From: an uncultured Eubacteriales bacterium
GTDB lineage: Bacteria > Bacillota > Clostridia > Oscillospirales > CAG-382
DNA: 47,450 nt
Reading direction: 5' to 3'
NCBI GenBank assembly: GCA_900548115.1
Contig: URJL01000011.1
Span: forward strand, 1-47,450
The notes under the pieces are model-generated. The model had not been told where the DNA came from and made no database searches. It worked only from the letters and a program-made list of their open reading frames with translations. Of the stretch, positions 30,459 to 36,864 are shown one piece after another. Made by a program: the position numbers and the translations under genes. Positions within the stretch are counted from its first letter, which is position 1. Every line of letters starts with the position of its first letter.

Positions 30459-31088
30459 ATGAAAGGTACGATCATATGCATCGGAAGACAATACGGAAGC
30501 GGCGGACGCGAAATCGGTGAGAAGCTGGCAAAGAACCTCGGTGTTGTTTGCTACGACAAATTGCTCATTCGGCAGGCGGCAAAGGATTCGGGACTGTCCG
30601 CCGACATTATCGAAAACGATGAAGAAAGACCGATCGGACTTTGCGAGGTCGTTTCGGGCAATCCCTTTGCCGACAGTGCGCTTCTCGGAGCGACGTTTTA
30701 TTCCGAGAAACAGCGCGTTTTTGAGGCGGAAAGCAAAGCGATTTCGGAGATCGCCGAAAAGGGACCATGCATTATTATCGGGCGCTGTGCTTCTTCAATC
30801 CTGCGCGGCGCGGGATACGATGTTTTGTCGGTCTTTGTTTATGCGGATATGGACGACCGCGCAAAACGAATCGCCGAGCGAAACGGTATCGGGATCAAAG
30901 AGGCGATACGCAAGGCGGAAAAGGTCGACCGTATGCGGAAGGAATATTTTGATTTTTACTCCGATACGCCGTGGGGCGAGCATGCAAGCTATGATCTGAT
31001 GATCTCCTCAAGCCGTTACGGAATCGACGGCACCGCCGACGTTATAGGAAAAGCGGTCGCCGACAAAATCAGAGGTGACGCAAAATGA
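30459..31088 (+). CDS. Cytidylate kinase-like family protein
   Basis: The 209-residue P-loop kinase-like protein starts GTIICIGRQYGSGGREIGEKLA, the altered P-loop (GRQYGSGGREIG) typical of the cytidylate-kinase-2 family. It has the strand PCIIIGRCASSIL (about residues 104-116) and a lid-like region with arginines (DRAKRIAERNGI). The true nucleotide substrate of this family is not settled. GAAGGTG precedes ATG 30459; the open frame extends upstream over the promoter. Its stop overlaps the MATE start (ATGA). Confidence 0.85.
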   Translation: MKGTIICIGRQYGSGGREIGEKLAKNLGVVCYDKLLIRQAAKDSGLSADIIENDEERPIGLCEVVSGNPFADSALLGATFYSEKQRVFEAESKAISEIAEKGPCIIIGRCASSILRGAGYDVLSVFVYADMDDRAKRIAERNGIGIKEAIRKAEKVDRMRKEYFDFYSDTPWGEHASYDLMISSSRYGIDGTADVIGKAVADKIRGDAK

Positions 31089-32446
31089 ATAAGGATCTGA
31101 CGGTCGGAAAACCGGAAAGCGTTCTTTGCCGCTTTTGTCTGCCCCTTTTCGGCAGTATCATTTTTCAGCAGCTTTACAATATTGCCGACAGCTTTGTCGC
31201 CGGAAAATTCATCGGAGATAACGCGCTTGCCGCGGTGGGAAACAGTTATGAGATTACGCTGATCTTCATTGCTTTTGCCTTCGGATGCAACATCGGCTGC
31301 TCGGTGCTTGCGGCACAGCTTTTCGGAGCAAAACGATATAAAGACCTGAAAACCGCTGTTTATACGGCGCTGATCTCAAGCGCGGTGATGTGCGTCGTGC
31401 TGATGGCGGTCGGCATGCTCTTCAGCGACGGACTCCTGCATCTCATCAAGACCCCCGAAGAGGTTTTCGCCGATTCGAAGCTGTATTTGGATATTTATAT
31501 TCTCGGTCTGCCGTTTGTCTTTCTTTACAATGTGGCGACGGGTATTTTCTCTGCGCTCGGCGATTCGAAAACACCGTTTATCTTCCTTGCCTGCTCTTCG
31601 CTTTCCAATATCGGAGTGGATATTCTGTTTGTTACGGCGTTTCAAATGGGTGTTTCGGGCGTGGCGTGGGCGACGTTTCTCTGCCAGGGAGTCAGCTGTG
31701 TGCTGGCGCTGGTCGTAGTTTTTCACCGATTCCGCGCTATCCGCACCGAGGGAAAAGTACCGTTCTTTTCCCGTCGGCATCTCGGAAGTTTTGCCGTCAT
31801 TGCCGTCCCGAGTATTTTGCAGCAAAGCTTTATCTCGGTCGGTAATATCGCGATTCAGAGCGTTATCAACGGCTTCGGTCCCGCAGTCATGGCGGGGTAT
31901 TCCGCTTCGGTCAAGCTGAACAACATGGTGATCACATCGCTGACGACGCTCGGAAACGGCATTTCCAATTTTACGGCGCAGAACCTCGGCGCCGAGAAAT
32001 ACGACCGTATCAAAGCGGGATTCCGCGCCGGAGTCAAGCTTGTGTGGGCGCTTTGTGTGCCGCTTGTTTTGCTTTATGAATTTGCGGGTCGCCCGCTCGT
32101 TTACATCTTTATGGAAAACTCGGTCGGAACGGCGATGGATACGGGCGTGATGTTTTTGCGCATTCTTTCGCCCTTCTATTTCATCGTTGCGGCAAAGCTT
32201 GTCTCGGACGGCGTTCTGCGCGGCGCGGGAATGATGAAAAAGTTCATGATCGCAACCTTTACGGATCTTGTTCTGCGCGTCGCACTGGCAGAAATCCTTT
32301 CGAGAACGAGTCTCGGTACAACGGGTATCTGGCTCTCTTGGCCGATCGGCTGGACGGTTGCGGCAATCCTTTCTGTTGTATTTTACATGACCGCAAAGTG
32401 GGAGCAAAAGCAGAGCGAAGCAAAACTTGAATCCGCATGTTCATGA
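31085..32446 (+). CDS. MATE-family efflux transporter
   Basis: The 453-residue membrane protein has twelve hydrophobic helices in two related halves. It starts DLTVGKPESVLCRFCLPLF and has the typical QQLYNIADSFVAGKFIGDNALAAVGNS, and in the second half IGNIAIQSVINGFGP-like and GNGISNFTAQNLGA segments. MATE proteins export cationic drugs or metabolites using Na+ or H+. It is translationally coupled to the kinase-like gene and followed by a strong terminator. Confidence 0.93.
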   Translation: MNKDLTVGKPESVLCRFCLPLFGSIIFQQLYNIADSFVAGKFIGDNALAAVGNSYEITLIFIAFAFGCNIGCSVLAAQLFGAKRYKDLKTAVYTALISSAVMCVVLMAVGMLFSDGLLHLIKTPEEVFADSKLYLDIYILGLPFVFLYNVATGIFSALGDSKTPFIFLACSSLSNIGVDILFVTAFQMGVSGVAWATFLCQGVSCVLALVVVFHRFRAIRTEGKVPFFSRRHLGSFAVIAVPSILQQSFISVGNIAIQSVINGFGPAVMAGYSASVKLNNMVITSLTTLGNGISNFTAQNLGAEKYDRIKAGFRAGVKLVWALCVPLVLLYEFAGRPLVYIFMENSVGTAMDTGVMFLRILSPFYFIVAAKLVSDGVLRGAGMMKKFMIATFTDLVLRVALAEILSRTSLGTTGIWLSWPIGWTVAAILSVVFYMTAKWEQKQSEAKLESACS

Positions 32447-32490
32447 GTTCCCGCACCGTCAAGGCAAGAGATCAAAAAGAGCAAAAATAA

Positions 32491-32530
32491 AGCCATAAAG
32501 AGCACCCCAACGGGTGCTTTTTATGGCTTG
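32491..32530 (+). terminator. Terminator of the kinase/MATE operon
   Basis: A 17-bp stem from 32491-32507 pairs with 32512-32528 (core GCACCC/GGGTGC, loop CAAC). The right arm contains TTTTTA. No gene is seen from here to 32695. Confidence 0.88.
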
Positions 32531-32695
32531 AATGTGCTTTATAATGAACGATCACGGCACGTACAAGACCGATAACGGAAAAGTGCGTGCCGAACGAGGA
32601 ATGCCGAATCGAAATGCGGTCTCATTTCGCCTTTTGCGCACACAGCGCCGCATTAAAGCTCTTTCGGTGCTGCACTTCTCTTCATGCAAAGTATA

Positions 32696-33045
32696 TCATA
32701 ATGCACCGGATACCATTTTCTTTTTCCGATATTCGATCGGCGGCAGACCGAACTCCCGTCGGAAAGCAGACGCAAATTTACTTTGCTCTCCTATCCCACA
32801 CTACCGGCAATCTCTATGACGGATAACTCGCTTTTTTCAAGAAGCTCCGCCGCGTACACCATGCGTTTGTGCGTTGTGTACCGTGAAATGCTCTGTCCGA
32901 ACACGCCGAAAAAGTAATTCTTGATGCTTCCTTCGCTGATGCCAAACTGCTCGGAAAATTCACGCACAGTATGCGAATGTGACAGATCGGCGGTAATGAT
33001 GGTGTCTTTTGTCCTACTTGCCGTATGCTCGGTTATGACACGCTT
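32696..33045 (-). pseudogene. AraC-type regulator remnant with frameshift
   Basis: The minus strand encodes an AraC/PchR-like double helix-turn-helix: TVREFSEQFGISEGSIKNYF, then HKRMVYAAELLEKSELSVIEIAGSVG, then a TAG stop. After a one-base loss near 32807, the next frame continues FASAFRREFGLPPIEYRKKK to a stop at 32698-32696. The N-terminal sensor domain is missing. The upstream side joins an EcfT fragment on the other strand at about 33030-33045. It is a truncated, frameshifted pseudogene. Confidence 0.78.
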
Positions 33046-33200
33046 TGCACCCGGATTCATGATGGGCGCTTACCTGATCGCAACGACCTCGGTAAGTGAT
33101 TTTATCGCCGCAATGAAGCGCATGCACATCAGTGAAAAAATTGTCATACCGCTGTCGGTTATCTTTCGTTTTTTCCCGACGATCGGTGAAGAAAACGCTG
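33040..33200 (+). pseudogene. Fragment of an energy-coupling-factor EcfT/CbiQ permease gene
   Basis: The plus frame reads GFMMGAYLIATTSVSDFIAA, then MKRMHISEKIVIPLSVIFRFFPTIGEE, the most conserved cytoplasmic part of EcfT/CbiQ proteins (TT.VS.F..AM..., IPLSV.FRFFPT..EE). Both ends are missing. On the left it joins the AraC remnant, on the right a transposase fragment. AraC regulators of this kind often sit next to ECF or ABC metal transporters, so both may come from one lost locus. Confidence 0.72.
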
Positions 33201-33394
33201 CTATTGAGAATTTTAACAGGCAGCTGCGTAAGGTCTCAAAAAACAGGTCGGTATTTCCGAACGACGACAGCCTGCTTAAAATGCTCTACTTGGCTCAAGT
33301 AGACATTACAAGAAAATGGACCGGCAGACGCAGAGACCAAAGTGAGATTCATTCTCAGCTTGAAATATTCTTTGTCGACAGACTGCCGGAGTAG
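33201..33394 (+). mobile_element. C-terminal fragment of an IS256-family (mutator-type) transposase
   Basis: The last 62 residues of the same open frame read IENFNRQLRKVSKNRSVFPN, then DDSLLKMLYLAQVDITRKWT, then a short tail ending DRLPE before TAG. NAIE.FNRQLRKV.K...FP.DD.L.KMLYLA...ITKKWT is the typical end of IS256-type transposases. The catalytic part and the left end of the element are absent, so this is a dead remnant fused to the ecfT fragment. Confidence 0.8.
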
Positions 33395-33702
33395 CAGAAA
33401 TTCACAGTCATGTAAAGGGCGGCATTTAAGGTAAACTCTCGTACTCTGCTTTGAATGTTGTTCATCCGTCTGATCCATTCAATTGGATTGACCGATTTTA
33501 ACTGTTCGGTTATACCCTCATTTTCAGCCGTTTGTCGAACTAAAGAATCAAACATATCGCAGGCATTACGATCCATGTCGGCAAGGTAATTGTTTAGAGT
33601 TACGTTTAGCCGCATAACATTGATGACCGTCCGATTATTGCGGTAAAGAAAATCATAATGCATTCTGCCCCAAGCGCCGATGTTTTTAAGTTCTGTTTTC
33701 AT
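33355..33702 (-). CDS. tnpV: TnpV-like transposon protein
   Basis: The 115-residue protein matches the TnpV family of clostridial Tn4451-type and other conjugative elements: GAWGRMHYDFLYRNNRTVIN, then NYLADMDRNACDMFDSLVRQ, then GITEQLKSVNPIEWIRRMNNI and a RVREF segment. A good site (GGAGG) precedes ATG 33702. The last 15 or so residues read over the end of the IS256 fragment on the other strand and do not look like TnpV, so its 3' end was probably replaced. The family function is unknown. Confidence 0.7.
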   Translation of the reverse strand: MKTELKNIGAWGRMHYDFLYRNNRTVINVMRLNVTLNNYLADMDRNACDMFDSLVRQTAENEGITEQLKSVNPIEWIRRMNNIQSRVREFTLNAALYMTVNFCYSGSLSTKNISS

Positions 33703-33756
33703 AATAAGAAACCTCCGAATTTAGTTTTTGCGTTTTGAATTAAAGTTCGGATAGTC

Positions 33757-33810
33757 TATAAAAATAACAAATCCGAACCCTTCACCGATTGGTTTAGGGT
33801 TCGGATTTGT
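33757..33810 (-). terminator. Terminator of tRNA-Leu
   Basis: ACAAATCCGAACCCT (33766-33780) pairs with its exact complement at 33796-33810. On the minus strand it is followed by TATTTTTATAG. It lies directly 3' of the tRNA. Confidence 0.85.
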
Positions 33811-33816
33811 ACTGTT

Positions 33817-33903
33817 TGGTGCAGGTAAGAGGACTTGAACCTCCACGAAGTTGCCCCCACTAGAACCTGAATCTAGCGCGTCTGCCAATTCCGCCATACC
33901 TGC
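33817..33903 (-). tRNA. tRNA-Leu (anticodon CAG), CCA encoded
   Basis: On the minus strand the acceptor stem GCAGGTA/TACCTGC is intact. The anticodon stem CTAGA/TCTAG closes the loop TTCAGGT, giving anticodon CAG (reads CUG). A long variable arm (GTGGGGGCAACTTCGT) marks it as a class II tRNA. The T loop is GGTTCAAGTCC and ACCA is encoded. The mobile-element graveyard begins just past its terminator, on its 3' side. Confidence 0.95.
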
Positions 33904-33960
33904 TTGTCGCGGCGCCTTTGCGCCGACGGAGTAAATCGTTCGATTTACCCGACGGGTGTT

Positions 33961-33989
33961 ATTGTATCACATTTTTTCCCGTTTGTCAA
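33961..33989 (-). promoter_or_regulatory. Promoter of tRNA-Leu
   Basis: On the minus strand: TTGACA-N17-TACAAT. Its -35 box overlaps the stop codon of the upstream PRC-barrel gene. Confidence 0.85.
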
Positions 33990-34282
33990 CCACCAAAAAA
34001 CGATTTCTTTTCTTTTTTCGGCTTTTTTTCTTCACGGGGCGGATAGTGGTCGAGGTGAACCAGCAAAATATCGTCTCCGATCGTTTCGATACAGTCCCAA
34101 CGGATCTCAAGTCCCGGGGACTTGGGGGAGAGGCAGAGCTTCCCCGGTTCGCGCACCGTGATCGAAAGAATATTTCCGCTTTCGGCATCCAATCGCAGAT
34201 CGACGGGTGTGCCGAGAATTTTGCCGTCACGACAGTTGATGACTTCTTTTTCACATAATTCGGAATAGGTCAGAATACGCAA
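33986..34282 (-). CDS. YlmC/YmxH-family PRC-barrel protein
   Basis: The 98-residue protein starts MRILTYSELCEKEVINCRDG and contains GTPVDLRLDAESGNILSITV, then WDCIETIGDDILLVHL. This is the single PRC-barrel pattern of the YlmC/YmxH family, which is annotated as sporulation-related in Bacillota. The lysine-rich tail is additional. The start is TTG 34282, preceded by GAGGTG. Function of the family is not established. Confidence 0.82.
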   Translation of the reverse strand: MRILTYSELCEKEVINCRDGKILGTPVDLRLDAESGNILSITVREPGKLCLSPKSPGLEIRWDCIETIGDDILLVHLDHYPPREEKKPKKEKKSFFGG

Positions 34283-34646
34283 AATGCCGCACCTCTTTTT
34301 TGTGTTTCTTCATGGAACAAGCTATGCGCGCGGAGGGGAAAATATGCCGCTCGAATGTGATTTTTCGGCGATACGGACAAAAACTTCGAACAGCTGTTTT
34401 TGTTTGTGAAGACGGTGTGCACAAATTTACAAAACGTTCATAAATACCCTTTCCGTGCCTATTGCAAATCGCGCTTTTATATTATATAATTATATCAGCG
34501 TGGGGCAAAAAGGAGCAAAAAACCATCAAAATGGATTAATTTACAACAAAATTTGCCTTGCAGAATACGAAAATACCCCGTTATTGACCGTATGGTGGGA
34601 AGCGGGATACCAAAGGATACACAAAAGCGGGAAAAGGGGGGGAACG
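34283..34646 (+). other. Intergenic region before the dcw cluster
   Basis: 364 bases separate the divergent ylmC-type and mraZ genes. Besides the mraZ promoter at 34462-34490 I see nothing structured. The open frame between that promoter and mraZ has no ribosome site and is taken as leader. Confidence 0.5.
34462..34490 (+). promoter_or_regulatory. Promoter of the dcw cluster
   Basis: TTGCAA-N17-TATAAT, about 150 bases upstream of mraZ. The long leader could hold MraZ sites, but I see no regular TGGGN repeats. Confidence 0.78.
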
Positions 34647-35066
34647 ATGCTGACCGGACAATATCTGCATACGGTGGACAGTAAGGGACGCGTGTTCGTT
34701 CCCGCCAAATTTCGCAGCGATCTGCAGGGAAATCTGATCCTCGTAAAGGGGCTGGACGAGTGCATCGTTCTGTACAACGAGACCCAGTGGAACGATTTTA
34801 TCAAAAAGCTTGAGACATACGGCGAAATGCAGATGAAAAAGATCAAGCGCTTCATTTTGGCGAGCGCTTTCAACACCGAACTGGATTCGCAGGGACGTAT
34901 CGTCCTTTCACCCGAGCTGCGTACGCACGCGGGTATCGAAAAAGAAGTTTCTTTCGTCGGTCTGAACAACAGCGTCGAGATCTGGCGTCCCGACAAGTTC
35001 CGCGAGATCAACGACACCGCCGATATCGAGGAAATGAAAGAAATGCTGAAAAACGTAGGTTTCTGA
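34647..35066 (+). CDS. mraZ: Transcriptional regulator MraZ
   Basis: The 139-residue protein has two SpoVT-AbrB-like halves: LTGQYLHTVDSKGRVFVPAK (about residues 2-21) and NTELDSQGRIVLSPELRTHAGI (about 75-96). The DSKGR/DSQGR pair is the family hallmark. MraZ forms a ring and controls the dcw operon in several bacteria. ATG 34647 is preceded by a strong G-rich site (AAAAGGGGGGG); the frame runs 64 codons further upstream and was not taken. rsmH follows after one base. Confidence 0.94.
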   Translation: MLTGQYLHTVDSKGRVFVPAKFRSDLQGNLILVKGLDECIVLYNETQWNDFIKKLETYGEMQMKKIKRFILASAFNTELDSQGRIVLSPELRTHAGIEKEVSFVGLNNSVEIWRPDKFREINDTADIEEMKEMLKNVGF

Positions 35067-35067
35067 T

Positions 35068-36021
35068 ATGGAAGAACGACCCTTCAATCATTATTCCGTT
35101 CTGCTGCACGAAACGGTGGACGGTCTGAATATTAAAAAGAACGGTGTGTACCTCGACTGCACGACGGGCGGCGGGGGGCATTCCGAAGAGATCGCCAAGA
35201 GGCTTGTCGCCGCGGGCGGCGGAAGGCTTTACTGCATCGACCGTGACCCCGACGCGCTGGAGGCGGCGGGAAAGAGACTGAGCGCTTATCCGTTTATTAC
35301 CTTTATCAAAGGAAATTTCGGCGACGCAAAGGAGCTTCTTTTGCAAAACGGTGTCGAGCATATCGACGGCGCGGTCGCCGATCTCGGCGTTTCGTCGTTT
35401 CAGCTCGATACCCCCGAGCGCGGCTTTTCCTATATGCACGACGCACCCCTTGACATGCGTATGTCCAAAGGGGAGGGAAAGAGCGCATACGACGTTGTCA
35501 ACACGTATTCCGAACGCGATCTTGCCCGCATTTTGAGTCTTTACGGCGAGGAGCATTTCGCTTCGCGTATTGCGTCCTTTATCGTGCGCGCGCGGGAAAA
35601 CGCTCCGATCAAAACGACGTTTGAACTGAACGACATTATCAAAGCCGCAATCCCCGCCAAAAACCGCAAGGACGGACCGCACCCCTCCAAGCGCAGCTTT
35701 CAGGCGATCCGAATTGAGGTGAACGGAGAGCTGGACGTGATCGGAAAGGTTATCGACGGACTGTTTCCGCTGCTGAATTCGGGCGGAAGATTTTCGTTTA
35801 TCAGCTTCCATTCGCTTGAGGACCGCATCATCAAGCACAGCTTTCTCGAATACACGAAGGGCTGCACCTGCCCGCCCGATTTTCCCGTCTGCGTCTGCGG
35901 AAAAAAACCGCGCGCGGTCGTTTTGACCAAAAAACCGATTCTGCCGAGCGAAAAGGAGCTTTCGGAAAATCCGCGCTCACGAAGTGCAAAACTCAGGATA
36001 CTGGAAAAAATACAGGTGTAG
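35068..36021 (+). CDS. rsmH: 16S rRNA m4C1402 methyltransferase RsmH
   Basis: The 317-residue protein begins FNHYSVLLHETVDGLNIK. It has the SAM motif YLDCTTGGGGHSEEIAKRL (about 27-45), the acidic loop YCIDRDPDALEAAG, DLGVSSFQLDTPERGFSY (about 108-125) and SFHSLEDRIIKHSF (about 248-261). RsmH methylates N4 of C1402 in the ribosomal decoding site. Length and motifs are complete. It starts one base after mraZ, as is usual. Confidence 0.96.
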   Translation: MEERPFNHYSVLLHETVDGLNIKKNGVYLDCTTGGGGHSEEIAKRLVAAGGGRLYCIDRDPDALEAAGKRLSAYPFITFIKGNFGDAKELLLQNGVEHIDGAVADLGVSSFQLDTPERGFSYMHDAPLDMRMSKGEGKSAYDVVNTYSERDLARILSLYGEEHFASRIASFIVRARENAPIKTTFELNDIIKAAIPAKNRKDGPHPSKRSFQAIRIEVNGELDVIGKVIDGLFPLLNSGGRFSFISFHSLEDRIIKHSFLEYTKGCTCPPDFPVCVCGKKPRAVVLTKKPILPSEKELSENPRSRSAKLRILEKIQV

Positions 36022-36038
36022 AAAAGGAGTAACCCATC

Positions 36039-36743
36039 ATGACCTCTTATGCCGACGATAACCGCTTTGTATTCGCATCCCGCAGTCGGAAAACTCTAAA
36101 AAAGAATACCGCGGAATCGATTCGTCGAAGAGAGGAACCGACCCGTGCCGCACGCCCGGCGCATGTGACCGAAGCCGTGAGAACAGTGCCGCAGAGCAAC
36201 ACGCCGAGCGTTGCCGACGAACTTCTGCTTGCTGTAAAGCGCTGCCGCAAGGCGCAGGAGCACCGTGACCGCAAGCGTGCGAGCGAGAACGAAAAGATTA
36301 TCCGAAAGGCTTTTGCCAAAGGGGTGAAGAAAGTCTCGTACAACTACGAGGATTATGCTGTCGAAGAACACAATTTTCCGATCTCCTTTGCCGCCGTCAC
36401 CGCAGCGCTGACTCTGATTGCGGTCTTTCTTCTTCTCAACTACTCGCAAATCACGAAATTTAACAACGATATGAGCGATCTCAAGACCGACATGGCACGG
36501 TACAATGCCGAAATCGCACAGTACGATATTCTGATCGGTAAAAAGACCGATCATGCGTCGATCGAACAGTATGCTTACGATCACGGACTTGTTTCGTCGG
36601 ACAAGGTTATTTCCCGATATGTTACCATGTCGGACAACTATAAAATCGAAAAGACAGACGGTACGGCAAGCGAGGACGGATATACCGTCAGCACCGTTAT
36701 GTCGGGTGTCGTCCGTTTGTTCGGCGAAGCGCTGGGCAACTGA
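36039..36743 (+). CDS. FtsL-like single-pass septum protein (long N-terminal domain)
   Basis: The 234-residue protein has a long basic, probably disordered N-terminus (1-110), one membrane segment (FAAVTAALTLIAVFLLLNYS, about 117-137) and a following coiled coil (ITKFNNDMSDLKTDMARYNAEI). The position between rsmH and the PBP gene is that of ftsL, and the topology fits. FtsL is normally about 100-120 residues, so the N-terminal part is unusually long. The assignment is by position and topology, not by sequence identity. AAAAGGAG precedes the ATG. Confidence 0.68.
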   Translation: MTSYADDNRFVFASRSRKTLKKNTAESIRRREEPTRAARPAHVTEAVRTVPQSNTPSVADELLLAVKRCRKAQEHRDRKRASENEKIIRKAFAKGVKKVSYNYEDYAVEEHNFPISFAAVTAALTLIAVFLLLNYSQITKFNNDMSDLKTDMARYNAEIAQYDILIGKKTDHASIEQYAYDHGLVSSDKVISRYVTMSDNYKIEKTDGTASEDGYTVSTVMSGVVRLFGEALGN

Positions 36744-36773
36744 CATAACCGTCGGACTGTGTGCATATATCAT

Positions 36774-36812
36774 AAAAAAGAGATGCAATACGATCTTGCT
36801 CTCTTTTTTTGT
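36774..36812 (+). terminator. Terminator-like hairpin within the dcw cluster
   Basis: AAAGAGATGCAA pairs with TTGCTCTCTTT (one bulge), followed by a run of T, in the 121-base gap between the FtsL-like and PBP genes. It could partly uncouple the downstream genes. I could not define a new promoter after it. Confidence 0.6.
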
Positions 36813-36864
36813 CCGAAAAGTGTAGAAGGATCGGCTGCAAGCGATTGTCGGAAGGATCGTTATT

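Noticed and set aside
33040..33394. A single functional gene in the open plus-strand frame 32921-33394.
   Set aside because: The frame joins antisense AraC sequence, an internal EcfT segment and an IS256 transposase end. No full family domain or start signal is present, so it is a chance fusion of remnants.
34491..34646. MraZ operator repeats before mraZ.
   Set aside because: A few GTGGG-like words occur (near 34500 and 34592), but not as regular ten-base spaced repeats, so no operator was called.
36744..36864. A sigma-E-type promoter before the PBP gene.
   Set aside because: A CATATAT-like -10 is present, but the expected -35 and spacing do not fit and the hairpin lies after it. The evidence is too weak to call.
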